NCBI GenBank assembly: GCA_030762935.1
Contig: CM060900.1
Location: 386,408,132-386,472,131, forward strand
Length of the DNA stretch: 64,000 nt
Direction of reading: 5' to 3'
Origin: Hymenopus coronatus
Lineage: Eukaryota > Arthropoda > Insecta > Mantodea > Hymenopodidae
A program made the translations under genes and the position numbers. The notes below the pieces were generated by a model. It did no database searches, was not told the DNA's origin, and saw only the letters and a program-made list of their open reading frames with translations. The stretch's first letter is position 1; every line of letters starts with the position of its first letter. Positions 1 through 11,788 of this stretch are shown one piece after another.

Positions 1-610
1 TACGGCGTAGCATTGAAGGTAAGGTATCGTCAGGGCTGAATCAGGTGTTGGAAATAAAGTACCAGTAGGCAAATACTGTGGTATAACCTTTTCCCTACTA
101 TGTTGCCCTTCCAGCTGTGCTCAAAGTTTTGTGATTGAGTACACTCAATGAGAATACTCTTACTCAGACCAGTCGACTTGGAGCGAACTGATTTATGCTA
201 TTGTAACACTATAACCGAAGAAGTAGGTCTTCTTGTTGCTTGAGAATTCTTAAGTTTTCCCCAGCAATGTGTATGCTCTTAAGTTATCACAGAAACATGA
301 AATTGTAAGCCTTGTTGGAGGTTCTGTTTCAAATTCACACAACTACTCTTGCGCACTTCAGTATTTCCCTTCAAACTGGTCTTACCATTCTCAAGATACA
401 CCCTTATCACGGTCTAACGAGTAATACAATCTCTTTTAAAAAACTCATGATACATTTTTGCTATAACTTCGAAAACAATTCATGGCTTATCTTAAAGTGA
501 ACTTTGCCCACATCAAGACTACAAAATTATATCTGCACGTAAGACTAAGATAGCTTACAACCTTGAATTTATGTTGCGAAGACCAAATCGGCTGTAATTT
601 TTAGATTTCA
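1..610. other. Unassigned AT-rich DNA
   Basis: I see no gene, RNA or recognisable repeat here. Open frames are short and have no family resemblance or splice context. Confidence 0.5.
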
Positions 611-1427
611 TTTTTTACTTTCTCTACACTACTATGTACATAGTGTATATAGAAGGTTTTGTATTCCATCCAAAATATCGATACAGAAATTTCACCACAA
701 GTATATGTTTTGAGGTCCTCTGAGTCCAAAAAAGCATTTTAGAAAAAGACCATGTGTGCGTCTGTGCACGCAATAGTTTAAAAATACTTGATATTGAAGT
801 TAATTGTCTTCCAAGGATGCGACAAGAGGATTTTCAAGAATATCCCCCCACCACAAACTTCCATTTCGTAAAAAAAAATTCTCAAACATGGCGCTAACGA
901 TTTTGATTAAAATACCTTATATTTTACATATTTACATCACAAATAAAATGTATATCTTGAAATTTCTCGGAATAGCTTCTGAAAACCTGTTCGTTCTGGA
1001 TACATTTTTTCTGTATTTTGCAAAACTAGTAAACCGTAAGAAATAGACAAGATCTCACCACATAAAAATGAAATTCTCGTTAAAACACACAATTTATATA
1101 ATATTCATTTTTTGTAGAGTTGACCGTTGTTATTGGTTTCAATTTTAAAGAACTAATATTGTTCTCAGTCAGGATGTCTCCGTCTACGCCTGGCCAAGAA
1201 AAGAAGCGAATTTAACGACATCCGCGTAGCGATAGCTTTTAAAACATTTGACTGTCGCTTTAGCATAGCGCATTCCTTTAGTTCCCTTCTATTACTAAGG
1301 AACTAAGTAATAACATTCTGCTTATGCTTATCTCGATTAGCATGGTGTAGAAAGAAGAGTAATGCTTTACAAGAAGTTTGTGGAACAGCCAGGGAAAGTC
1401 ATATGAATGTAATACATCAGTTTTTTT
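611..1427 (+). repeat. R1 dispersed repeat, near full-length copy
   Basis: First of eleven copies of the non-coding family I call R1. The forward strand begins with a T-rich ACTTTCTCTA terminus and a GTACATAGTG block, then a GTGTGCGTCTGTGCACGC segment, a TTGATTAAAATACCTTA segment, TTAGTTCCCTTCTA and CTCGATTAGCATGGTGTAGA, and ends in a form of the AGAGAAAGTCATRTGAGTGTAACACATCAG terminus. The same blocks in the same order occur at 19.8, 25.0, 26.4, 34.1, 36.4, 41.0, 45.9, 47.1, 53.9 and 63.5-64.0 kb. No coding frame is shared between copies. It is probably a non-autonomous transposon. Confidence 0.8.
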
Positions 1428-3311
1428 CCCTAGTGATGGATACCTCCAAGCAAAAAACTGAAGAGAGAAAAATTGCACATTTCTGTAAGCGCTGTCGTTC
1501 AGTGCTTTTTAAACGCCGATATACGCAAGACGTATATATTATTAGGAGTCATTCTAATTTGCATGTTGTTTCGTGTCATACTTGCACCTTTGACAGAGAA
1601 ACGCAAAATAGGGCATTTTATTTTCGATCTACTTTCACTACAGCAAATCCCAGATCTGCAACATCAATGTGATAATAGCCGCTTGTGTATTACAAGGCGA
1701 CATGGGGGTACAATATCTTCAAATTTAAAGGTGATCGAAATCTGTAAAACGTTGAGTGTTGATACTATATGAAAAGGATCTCACAGTTATAAAACACATT
1801 ATAGAAATTATGAGACCTACCAGAATAATTATCGTTCAGAGTAAATCATTTTACACGAATATATGACCAACATTGGAGTTCAGGTTAACCATTATTATAT
1901 AATAATAGCACACCAATTTCGCTTACATATTTATGTACTAAAGGGTACCTGTAGATGCGGTTGTGTTTTCTTTTTGCAATAATTCCACTATATATCTCTC
2001 TCTCTTCACACCCATTCCTCATCTACTGCTCTCTCTCTCAATCTGTCCCTCTCTCGCAAACTATCTCCTCCTCTTCCATTCTCCCGCTCCTCTCTGCCAC
2101 TCTCTTTCCCTCTTTCTTTTCGTGCCCTTTTCCTCTCTCTTAACGTCTATGCAAGTATGTCTCATATTTCAAACCGGCAATAACTTATGTAAGTTGAAAG
2201 TTTTGCCTATTCCTTAATATGTTTTGCGCTTTTCCAATAACCTTTAATAGCTGTAATAATAACATGAAACAATTGATTTAACTATATAGCTATTCATCGT
2301 ATCAAAATATTTGCAAACACACTTATAAGAAATATTACTCTTGTAAACTTCAATGTTGTAACATTAAGAATCTTTAACAAGAGAGATGCTTGGAATGTTT
2401 CAGTCATGTACACTAATGCAGGCCCAATATGGAATGCGGTTAAGATGCCATAGAGCTGTTTTCTATAAGAAATATACAACTGATTATATACCAAATTTCA
2501 GCACATATCCTTAGATGTAATGTGTATCTATTGTGGACCTGTTTGAAATGTAACAATGTATCCTATAGAACAGCAACAAAGTTTAGCAGCATAATGACGT
2601 TCATGGTGACTCTTAAGCGATGAAAAGATACCAGTGGGCAACTCTCAAAAGCGAAAATAATTTCTTCAGTACCTATTTCACTTAGAGGCGAGTTTGAATG
2701 CCTTAAGTTCCTTTCAGAGAGAATACTGAGATATATTCCTTTGTATTCTAGTGTGTCAACCCCCGCTGGAAGTTTTGACCATTTCTATAGCACCGCAAAA
2801 TGTAGAGTCATAGCACAGGTCAAGCCATTGCGGTGTTACTGGTAGTCTAAAGTGAATATGAGATGTTAAGAATTTTTTCGGCTACTTTACAAATGCTTTA
2901 TGAAGTCCCAATGAGTTATTTTAAGGTTCTACTCAGTAGGATAAACGACAACTGTCGCCACTATCTGGTAAACGTGGAAGGAAACAAATAGACTCAAATA
3001 AAAAATCCTAGATTTACTCTTTAACTAGGAATAACGTTTCTCGTGAATCAATTACACAGTGATTTTCTAAATATTTGGTTTTGAACGCTATAGATGTTTT
3101 GTAACAAACATTCTTTAAAGTAAGGAATTTTTAGTTTTAAATATCTTTAAATAATGAATACAGTTTGAAATTTGCACCTGACGGTTTTTAAACCAATCGG
3201 AACACTGTGTGGTTGTTGAAAAATATATTTCAGCAATATTGCAATTTACACAATAGCCTGGAATTGTAGATGATCTTTTTCACTGATGAATTAATTTTTG
3301 TTTTGTTTTAG
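1428..3311. other. Unassigned; probable intron of the upstream gene
   Basis: AT-rich sequence with only short frames. Apart from the pyrimidine tract listed separately I recognise no element. Because a splice acceptor closes it at 3310-3311, the simplest reading is the last intron of the gene whose terminal exon follows. Confidence 0.4.
1995..2151 (+). repeat. Imperfect pyrimidine (CT-rich) tract
   Basis: About 150 bases are almost pure C and T on the + strand, built from decayed CTCTCT and CCTCT units. Long homopyrimidine tracts are common in arthropod introns and can adopt triplex structures. The open frames across it are low-complexity Ser/Leu/Pro runs, not proteins. Confidence 0.8.
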
Positions 3312-3455
3312 GTTGGTAACACGGTTAACAGTTATGATTTTGATCTTGCAGTGGATTGTTGGCCTGTAGCAGAAGATATTCGTTCAGTAGAAACTTTTAT
3401 CAGAACAACTGTCAACTCTGTAACCACTCTAAAACAAGCAAACAATCACCAATGA
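3312..3455 (+). CDS. Probable terminal coding exon of an unidentified gene
   Basis: A T-rich tract ending in TTTTGTTTTAG (3301-3311) is a strong 3' splice site, with a CTGAT branch-like motif near 3283. Directly after it, frame 1 (starting GTT GGT AAC) is open for 47 codons to a TGA at 3453-3455. The peptide begins VGNTVNSYDFDLAVDCWPVA and ends TTLKQANNHQ. Its composition is that of a soluble protein, unlike the Ile/Leu/Phe-rich noise frames elsewhere in the window. No transposon similarity is evident. I do not recognise the family and assign no function. Earlier exons would lie upstream, outside or in unrecognised parts of the window. The main alternative is a chance open frame behind a chance acceptor. 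Confidence 0.5.
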   Translation, partial: VGNTVNSYDFDLAVDCWPVAEDIRSVETFIRTTVNSVTTLKQANNHQ

Positions 3456-4802
3456 GGAATATTATCTGCAACTCCATATCCTTTTGTACATTGCAACATA
3501 TGTACAATATATACTTCACCAAGCACATTGTGTCCCGTTTGGTTTAAAATCTATCAGGTGTTTATGACCATTCTGCATTTACAGACATATGGTCCATAGG
3601 CTGTTCACAAAGCTATCGACTTTTCCTAGAACATGTACAAGGTGTAAAGGCATTAGTAACAAAAACTATAAGACTCGCAATTTCAGGTGTTTTAGCTCTT
3701 TGCAGTATATCTTCCATGATCCTTGGAAAAGTAACTCTCGCCTTGTCCTTTAGAGATCGTGCGTATGCCATTTCAGAACAGAAGCTGAGTGTGAACACAG
3801 CGTATGTATTTCAACATTCCTCTTAAGCCATGGATTAATTCATCATAATTATTCTTAACCAAATAGGTTTGGCAATGGAAGATGAAGTCAAAGAAAATCA
3901 AAATATAGTGCATATTAGAGACTTCGGTGAAAATAGTTTTGCATAATAATGGCTTAGAAGCATAGCTTTTCTGACAAGTAATGCTAGCTAAAATGTACAA
4001 TAACTTGAGTACTTAAAGAGACACCTGATTTTTTTTTACATTATTTCATAGCTCAGGTTGTTCCAACTCGACTCATCTGAGCAAGAGTACACGTGCGCTC
4101 TCAACCACAAAACTTGCAGAAGAGCTGAAAGGGGAGAATGGCAGCCAATGAGCAACACCACTGGGTAAAGTTCATAACACAAAACTTGCATCCATCCACT
4201 TCATTTTTAACACTTGGATCTGCCGTGAAGTTAGTTTGTACTGAATGCTGCACCTTATTGTATATTATTGCAGGTAGACCGCTGTGAGTTCCGAGTTACT
4301 CGGTCCAGTTATGGCGTGCACCCAAAATGGAACAGCCTGCTATAGAAGAAACATGCAATATTTGATCGCTAAAAATTTTGATTTTCTGGAAAACATGGTT
4401 TCCGGTTCATTGAGCAACCACTTAGATTACCAATTGTGATTAAAACATGTAAAAGATTCATGACTTTATGTGTCGAATTTGCTATATCTATATTTTATCA
4501 TAAGATATAGCAGCAATTGTATATAAAGCAATATAATACTTTCATGCGCTTTGAGATATGAAAGAAGGATCCCGTTCTATTTATCCTCCTAAGGTTGCGC
4601 AAATCCCTTTAATTTCAATATGGTGCCACGGATCCTCCTCTGTATTCATCTCACTCTACGGATGTCCTTAGCACTGCTTTGTTATCTCCCCAACACATTC
4701 AACGTTGCAATCATAGCTTCTTCCATTTGTAAATTTGGGGCTGGAGAGTTATTGTCAAACAATGCATCCAATGGAGTATCTCTGCCTTATCGTATAGGTA
4801 AA
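3456..4802. other. Possible 3' UTR, then unassigned DNA
   Basis: Follows the candidate terminal exon; the proximal part may be its 3' UTR, though no AATAAA signal stands out in the first kilobase. On the minus strand, 3798-3613 is open for 61 codons with protein-like composition (contains KARVTFPRIMEDILQRAKTP). I cannot match this peptide to a family and see no splice sites that would settle it. Nothing else is recognised. Confidence 0.35.
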
Positions 4803-4995
4803 GCAGCGCCGTGGGTGGGTGGTTAGACAGCTCGAATTCCATCTAGGCGGCCCCGGTTCATTCCCAAGCGTCCACGTGTTGGATTCGTGGTGGACCAAGC
4901 GGCGTCTGCGCGGGTTTTTTCCCGCCACTCATGTCACCAATTGCTTCATTATCACATTTCCAATCACCAATTTCGCTTACATTTCATATAATCCA
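4803..4995 (+). mobile_element. SINE group A (tRNA-headed), degraded copy
   Basis: Begins GCGCCGTGGGTGGGTGGTTAGA, a decayed pol III A box, followed by a B-box relic (CCGGTTCATTCCC) and the group A body GCGTCCACGTGTTGGATTCG, TGGTGGACCAAGCGGCG and GCGGGTTTTTTCCCGCC. The 3' half is missing or too diverged to align. Better copies are at 28973 and 39881. Confidence 0.8.
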
Positions 4996-5269
4996 CTTAT
5001 TCACGTTCATGCCTAGTAACAGGCTGACCCCTCGTAACAGGTTCTCCATTCTGTGGTTTCGTGCCATAGGCTCCCCGACAGGCTTCTGACCCCTAGGCAT
5101 TGACTAGTTAGTCCTAGGGGGTTCCAATCCTACAAATACGGGGAGGGGAAGCTAATTATGAAACGAAACGAATCATATAGGTGTTAGTCAACCTCTTTAC
5201 CTCCTGTTGTGGAATCTTAGTTTCTCTGTCATTAACAGTATGTGAATTCTGCACCATTCGTGTATGAGC

Positions 5270-5905
5270 ATTTTAATGAAGTAATATGGCCAAGCAACAT
5301 ACGGCAGATTTCGGTAACGTTTATATGACTAACGCCACAGAGGAAGGAGTCAGCACAGATTACCACTTGAGTATGTACAAAAATATCTACCTATGCCAAA
5401 CTTTATTTATAAATTAATAGTAAACAAGAAATTAAGAGAAGAATTGGACGGGCATGGAAAACACTTTGGAACACGAAATATAGCCCAAACCTATGACGCA
5501 CTAAAGCTTAGCTTAATAGAGGAGCTACTACACAGATATATAATACCAGTTCTAATGCATGATAATCAAACATGATCATTAAAAGAGAAAATGAAAAGAA
5601 TGGTCCAGGTATGTCAACAAAAAATGGAGAAGAACAAAGACAACACTCAGGAACAAAATGCGCAACGCGGAGACCAGGAGGAGAACGAGCATAAGAGACG
5701 TAATTATCATGGCAGAGCCTCTCGAATGGAAATGGGGAGGCCACCATACAAGAATATGTAACAACAGACAGATTTACAGAAAAACCTGTGCACCTTCTAA
5801 CAGGAATAAGATGCCTGCGCAGGTAGAGGATCAGATGGGAGGACGTCTTTAAACAGAAAGTGCAATATCTGTGGTTGAGGCGTGCAAGACACAAATAAGT
5901 ATGTA
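5270..5905 (+). pseudogene. RTE-like LINE, 3' end of reverse transcriptase ORF, decayed
   Basis: Across several shifted frames the + strand encodes the C-terminal signature of endonuclease/reverse-transcriptase LINEs: an EIKRRIGRAWKTLW segment (about 5428), a PVLMHD(N) segment (5550), KMRNAETRRRTSIRDVI (5655), LEWKWGGHHTRI (5720; the family motif is W-x-GH-x-x-R) and IRWEDVFKQKVQYLWLRRAR ending at the TAA near 5898. At least three frame changes and internal stops make it non-functional. The 5' part, including the catalytic YxDD region, is absent. Such remnants arise from 5'-truncated insertions that then mutate neutrally. Confidence 0.75.
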
Positions 5906-7000
5906 AAAAACTCTTTAGGTGTTAATGTAAAATATTTATGATTTAAAAGAACGAGCGTAATGCGGAAGAACCTTCAAAAGTGTTAAATAAAATAGTATTA
6001 ATGATAATGTTAATGTACAACTATATGCTGTGAAGGGCAATCCTGAAATGTACGCCCTAAGATTAGCTCCCCTAGTGCTTTGAGTTACTCTACCAACAGG
6101 GAGGTCTTAGCCCTTAAGGAATGACACAGGCTAATAAACAAATACATAAATAACTTTCTTCTTCAAGGGTAAATAGCCAGTTGCGGCGAAATAATAAGTG
6201 GAGTTCATCCTTTAAGGGATCCGTCAATACAGTATTTTTTAGAGCATGACAACCCTCTTTAAAGTTTCAGATTAGTAGGGCTACGGCAGGAAACCAACCC
6301 TCGCAGTTGCCAAGTCTTCCATTTCTCGACTTGCAAGCAGAGTTTTCAGTCTCCAGGAAACAAGAGATTTTACTACGTTGCATCTCACTCCTAGTGTCTT
6401 GCCTTTTGTTTGGTAATAGTTATTGCCCAGTGGCAGGGGGAGCGAGCTCTTTGAAGGCCATCATGCTTTGGAAAAACCTATACAGGATATTAAAGGTATA
6501 AGTGCGCAGATTTCGGGTGCTAGGAGATCCGAATAAGACGAATAATAAAATCCAATAACAATTTCATTTATTTTGAAAGATTACTGAGATAGTTGAACAT
6601 TATTGAATACATTATCTGCAAAGTCTGGCAACAGAGTAGGACTTAATAGCCGAATGTTTGTTTTGTTTTGTGGTCAGGCCAAGGTTTTATTATGGTTAGT
6701 GCTTCAAATATGGTTTGCCACGTACCTGTGGGTTTATTATCAGCTACTGACACTAACAAGGATTGGGAAGGTTTTCTTTCAAACTATCCGATCATAGTCA
6801 TGACATCTGAACTACAAGCTGCCTAAGAAGCTATGCATAATATTTAGATGATGATCAAAGATAAAGCAAATTGAAATGCGAATTATAGAAATACCTCATT
6901 TTAGTGTATCGTGGAGAAATTAAATCAAAGCCACATCTTTGCTAAACAGAAACATGTTTAATGGTCAATAACTTAAACATCAACAATATGGTATGTTTAT
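5906..7000. other. No recognised feature
   Basis: A + strand frame at 6307-6501 and another at 6603-6797 are open for about 64 codons each, but I see no motif, splice context or repeat membership that supports them. Confidence 0.4.
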
Positions 7001-7400
7001 TCACAGTAGATGGTCAAAATGTTTTCCTTTAGAATCTAAGCAGGCATCGCATCTTATTGGCCAATTTTGCCCTACCCTTGTTAAACTGTCTGCGTTCTGT
7101 CCAATCTCTAATGCTGCTTCTAACACACGTGAGAAGAACATCAATAGTAGCAACCTCATCATGGTACTCTATACTCTTCAAAAGTTCCCAGAAATAATAG
7201 TCTAAAGGAATGAGTTTTGCCATAAGCAAGAAACATATTTGGATGCTCTTGGTTTGTAGACTGCCAGAAGCACTGACAGAACCAGTTGTTGTGCAAGGTG
7301 TCGAGGCAGAACATTACTGTCAAAACTCCTGATATTCCGCTTTACACACAACGTCCAATGTGGCGTAGTTACCAAGTGTGTAACCACAACTTTATTCCAG
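7001..7400 (-). pseudogene. Tc1/mariner-superfamily transposase (DDE_3-type) C-terminal fragment
   Basis: Read on the minus strand from about 7400 to 7001. A TPHWTLCVKRNI segment corresponds to the second-aspartate region of the family (usual form DGAPPHW). After a frame change, PLDYYFWELLKS (about 7205-7170) matches the PDLTPLDYFLWG motif that carries the third catalytic aspartate. It is followed by the usual tail (EYHDEVATIDVLLTCVRSSI, then KLANKMRCLLRF) and a stop. The frameshift and the missing N-terminal half make it a fossil. The adjoining (AATA)n array is immediately upstream of the coding direction. Confidence 0.7.
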
Positions 7401-7403
7401 TAG

Positions 7404-7405
7404 AA

Positions 7406-7453
<48 letters not shown>

Positions 7454-7459
7454 AATAAT
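7404..7459. repeat. (AATA)n microsatellite
   Basis: About twelve tandem AATA units with a short AAT run at the end. It may be the relic tail of a retroposon, but no body is recognisable immediately 5' on the + strand. Confidence 0.9.
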
Positions 7460-7734
7460 CATTTAAATTCATTTTGAGACTTAACGGCTAATATTAGCAA
7501 CAAATGGTAAAAACACAAGTAACTAATATTTTGTAACTGTACCTCGCTATTCTAATTGCAGAAGTAAACGCAAATGGAATGGTGACATTTGTAATGAAGC
7601 ATTTGAGCAATTTTAGTTTTTATTTAGGCAACCATGCAATTTAGAGGTAAATGGTGCCGGGACATATATTTCAGATAGACGTCAAGAAGTTGCCGTTGAA
7701 GTCTGCGCATTCATACCCCTAAAACCTTGCACTA

Positions 7735-8260
7735 CATTGTTCCTCTCGGGTTGTATAGGAAAGCTCTTTTTTGATATTCTACTGTAATCTCATTTTTTCG
7801 TCTATTTTCTTTTGTTTGAGCTAAGAATGGATTCAATTCTATATACATTTAATTAGTGTGTGACAGATTTATTTCTAATCCTATCTGCTCGGAGCAACAA
7901 CATTTCAGCTGTTTGTATTTTTCCCGTACATTTTGATTTGATTATCCAATTCTCGCTTCTATATAATAATATTGAGGCAATGGTCATTTTATAGAGTTTA
8001 TGTTCTGGATATTTTCTCGTTTCTATCCTAAAGCCCTTTTGATGTTTTCGTATATGGTTTAAAATGTTATTTTGTTTTCGATATTCTTTATTCTCTTTGA
8101 AGATTATGTTTCATCCCAAATTCCAAGAATGTGAAACCTGTTTCTTTATTTTCTATTACAATTTTAGATATAATTCCATAATATCCACTAAGCTTTATTA
8201 CTTTGATTCATTTGGCTAAAGTTTATAGCCTATATATTTATATTTGAAGGTGTTTTTTTT
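7735..8260 (-). pseudogene. RTE-like LINE fragment, post-RT region
   Basis: Minus-strand translation in shifted frames gives a chain of motifs in family order: an FHILGIWDE / FTFLG-like segment, an IKRALGxKREN segment, and then LYRSENWIIKSK followed by KIQTAEMLLLR. The last two match the LINE signature 'LLYGSENW(T)IK...AAEMKFLR'. Many stops and shifts are present. Together with the RT fragment at 9130-9270 it probably derives from one minus-strand insertion whose middle is unrecognisable. Confidence 0.55.
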
Positions 8261-9129
8261 TTACTATGCCATTTGAAAATAGTATTCTACTCAATCTTTT
8301 TATTTATGCTCAACTAAGAATGCCTGTAGAATGCCAACTACACTGGGTCGGAGGTATATAAGTGAAAATATTTGTATCAGCGTTTGAGGATAATGTGATG
8401 GTTCAGTCTTTACGTTCGGTTTTCGTTATTTTCTAAAGTTATGTTCATAAAGGACATTTTACGATGGCTATTATTCTCTGTCTCGTTTTGAAATTTCAAC
8501 CTACGAAACCATATGTCTTATTTTTCGTACAACATTATATGGTTAAGATTCACAATATATTCAGGGTTCACCTAAAAATGTTGAACACAATTACATTATT
8601 ATGCTCTATTTAAATTTGATTTTATTGAACAAATAAATAAATCAAATCAACATATAACCAATAGTACTTCCGTTTTAAAACTTTAAAACTTTAAAATTGC
8701 GCTAATGTTACAAAGGTGAGAAATTAAAATTTAACCTCAACCCTTAAAATGAATTCTTCAAGTTGGGAATTAAGAGAACCTCTGTCATAAATCCTTTGAT
8801 ATACTGCAGCTAACGTTTGTGTTTTTGGAAAACTACGATTTAAAAATCCCTCTCAGCATTCGCAGATTTACCAGTTGCGGGGTAAACAAAACGAATATCT
8901 GCTAATTCAGTACATTATGTAAAGCCATTTACTGTCTAAAATTATGTTTGTGACTGAATTGGTCCCTCGTGTATCGTGTGCGAGTTGTGCTAAACACAGG
9001 AGCTGGCCGTTGTATGCTATAAACACAGGAGAGACATTACGTAGGACCATTCAAAACACATTGAATCCTGAAATGTCTATTTCATTTATGACAATGCTAT
9101 TAGTAAGCGGATAAAATGAGATACAGTTA
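8261..9129. other. No recognised feature
   Basis: AT-rich DNA between two fragments that look like parts of one minus-strand LINE. I could not find the expected polymerase YxDD box here. A TATA-like GTATATAAG at about 8354 has no supporting promoter context. Confidence 0.35.
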
Positions 9130-9270
9130 TGTGTTATACGCATTTTTCCCACTAAATATCAAATTATTTGCACCTATTCACCTCCTACTTTGTATACATA
9201 GTAAATAATATGGGTGAATGTGAGCACCCTTGTCTAACTTTTAATTTGAGGTCATTATTATCGAGCGGAC
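9130..9270 (-). pseudogene. Reverse transcriptase fragment (GVRQGC box)
   Basis: Minus-strand translation contains LKVRQGCSHSPILFTMY, a clear match to the conserved LINE reverse transcriptase motif 'GVRQGC-LSPILFNIYI'. Stops follow shortly. The orientation and roughly 1 kb spacing fit the LINE fragment at 7735-8260, so both may be pieces of one old element. Confidence 0.6.
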
Positions 9271-11630
9271 TTCAGTCGTCTTGTGCAATACTAATACATT
9301 ATGTGAGCTTTTCAATCCTGACTATACCTGTGAAAGGTATAATTTAAACTCAAGAATTGTGTATAAATCCAAGTTTCATTCTCACTTCTATATCCGTCAC
9401 ATCTATTGGCGCCATCTTTACGCATATGAAGAATCTGAGCTTATCGATACATGCCTTGTACCCTAATACTTATCTACACATCTTTGTCTTAAGTAGCGGT
9501 TAAAGATTGGTAGTGTTTGTTAATTGTACTAAATGAATAAATAGAATAGCGTTTAAATATTAAGAATTCAATACCTGTCTTTTTATACAAAAATATGTAT
9601 TAGACACAATACGTGATTACATCAGTTAATTAGAACTTATCCCACATCTCCAGATGTTAATTGTTGGCAAGCTTTAATATATTACATTTATTTACATCTT
9701 CATACTCGAACTCAGGATCTTCTGATAGATTACAATGATGGAAAATAATTCCATTAATATATCCCTAACACGTATTAAAACTATAAAGCTAAATCTCTAA
9801 ACACTAGAATACATAAATAATGTTAAGATTTATAACCATAACATGTCAATGAGCTAATCATTAATTTATTGTGAATTTATTTATGAATTGCTTTTTAAGT
9901 TTTATGTACTTATTAAATATAATTTAAAGTTAGGTGAACACTATGCCACCCATGAATTCTCCAGAAAAGATACTGTTTCGAGCTACTACCGTATATAGGA
10001 TTAGTTCTAATAGTACACATATTATAGATTAATTTGCGAAGGCATTTATTGTCCCACGATGTATGCCTAGTATGCGACGTACATGACACCCCGTTGAAGA
10101 GCCAAGTATGAAGGTGGTTTTGCTCATACGTTGACGGGTGTCTCTGGACTCACTCTGCTACCAAGAGAGTACCTGGTTCTGAAGATCCATTACCGATGGA
10201 TGGTGTTGCCTCCGGCGTAGCTCAGCCTGCATGGAGATTGACTTACTCGGGTGGTAACAACAATGAGGGTAGTTTGGGAGTGGTCTTGCGAAATAGTTAA
10301 CACACACACGATTACTTTATCTATTCGTTTTATTCTTGACTAGAAGTAAGACATGTAGACAGGCACTTTGCTTTACAAACTAACTGATTATGATTATTTC
10401 TAGGAGCTTTCCTTCTTTAATGACGTACATTAACTTCATTAAACTGATTACTTTCCCACTTATTACTGTCACACCGTATAATAATCTTATAACGAGTATG
10501 CGCCTTGAACTTAGCGGTGAGTGTTCTCAACAGTAATTACGCTCACATGACCTTAAGTGATTACTCGTACACAGCGACTGAATTTATGTAAGAGTGTCTA
10601 AGAGTGCCCTGACACCCTACAATCTGCTACTTATATAGTAGATTTACTATCATGGCTGCTTCTTTCTGATTGGTCAGAAAGACCGCGAACTTGGCGCCGA
10701 GATAGCCCATAATGCATCTTTATTTACCCAGAATGCATTATAACTCCCTCCTGACCATTATCACACAATGGAGAAAAACTCATTTCTATGCAATTCGGGT
10801 CTTCACCAGATTGCGACCTCACTTATTTCTCTATTGCACGCACATGCACCAGAATACGTGACCAACAATAGAGTTATTTTTCATAAAGAGCCTTCTCCTC
10901 TACAATTGCCAAGTTTGGTAAACAATTTTGAGCTGTGCTTGCTAGAAGCTAGCTTTACGCTTCTAGATACATTACATTATTGATAATTAACACTTGAAAT
11001 ACATTAAGTAATTGATAATTGACCGAGATAATAATAACCATAGTAGCGAGGACGCCTAAGGGTCTCAAATTACGTAAGCAATTTAATTAAATAAGATTTT
11101 GTGGTGGGGATTGATAATTACAGCACGTGACATATTAAATGAAAACCAGTTTTATTTGAGGGTTTAGAAAAGATATAAAATATAAAAATAAGCGTAGTTT
11201 CACAACTGTAGTTTCGTATTAATTAAAAAGGAAGCTCCACTGAGACTCAGAACATACCGTGTTTCAGTCAGTAGAATGTGGATGTAAGGAATGTGTTAAT
11301 GTCAACAACTGTAGCGTTACCTGAGAAAGATTATGCCTCTACTTTCAACATTCAACATGGCTTGCTAAGCTCTTCAAAACATATGCTCCTGCGCGATCAA
11401 TGCTAAATACTCGCTTGGATACTAGATACTGTTATGCGATGCATGTAATGCAGATAATACATCTATTTATGACATCAAGTATATATTCAGGGTCTCTCGT
11501 TTTCTCGTCAGAGGCTTACACTACTTCCTTCTATTAATAGTACCGCACACAGTATTAATCCTGCTTCCTCCATTCTTTCTTCTTCAGCCTTGTCTCTGCC
11601 TTCGCATATGGAATAAATATCTCAATATTA
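9271..11630. other. Unassigned; includes a higher-complexity block
   Basis: Mostly AT-rich. The part at about 10080-10760 is more GC-balanced and has an 8-bp perfect hairpin, CTTTCTGA-TTGG-TCAGAAAG (10662-10681), whose loop region carries an inverted CCAAT box, with a TATATAG sequence about 30 bp upstream. This could be a transposon terminal region or a promoter-like relic; I cannot decide. A + strand frame of 71 codons (10768-10983) has no recognisable family. Confidence 0.35.
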
Positions 11631-11641
11631 TCTGTAAATAA

Positions 11642-11777
11642 GGCTGCGCCGTGGCCGAGTAGTTAGACCATTCGCTTCTCACCACGGGTTTGATCCCAAG
11701 AGACCGCATGTGAGATTTGTGGCGGACAAAGTGGCGCAGAATGGGTGCCTAAGAGCGGGCGTTAAACACTATTCAAA
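11642..11777 (+). mobile_element. SINE group A, internally deleted copy with TSD
   Basis: Contains GCGCCGTGGCCGAGTAGTTAGA (A box), GGGTTTGATCCC (B box), GTGAGATTTGTGGCGGACAA and, after an internal deletion, the 3' end GCGGGCGTTAAACACT. It is bounded by a perfect 11-bp target-site duplication TCTGTAAATAA at 11631-11641 and 11778-11788, which proves retroposition and fixes the ends. Confidence 0.9.
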
Positions 11778-11788
11778 TCTGTAAATAA

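Noticed and set aside
3613..3798. Minus-strand 61-codon frame as an exon
   Set aside because: The peptide looks protein-like, but there are no clear flanking splice sites and no family I recognise; it is noted in the 3456-4802 entry only.
7404..7459. CRISPR-like or satellite array
   Set aside because: It is a plain tetranucleotide microsatellite; no spacer-repeat structure exists anywhere in the window.
8347..8356. TATA box (GTATATAAG) as a promoter
   Set aside because: It is isolated within decayed LINE sequence, without initiator, exon or GC shift nearby.
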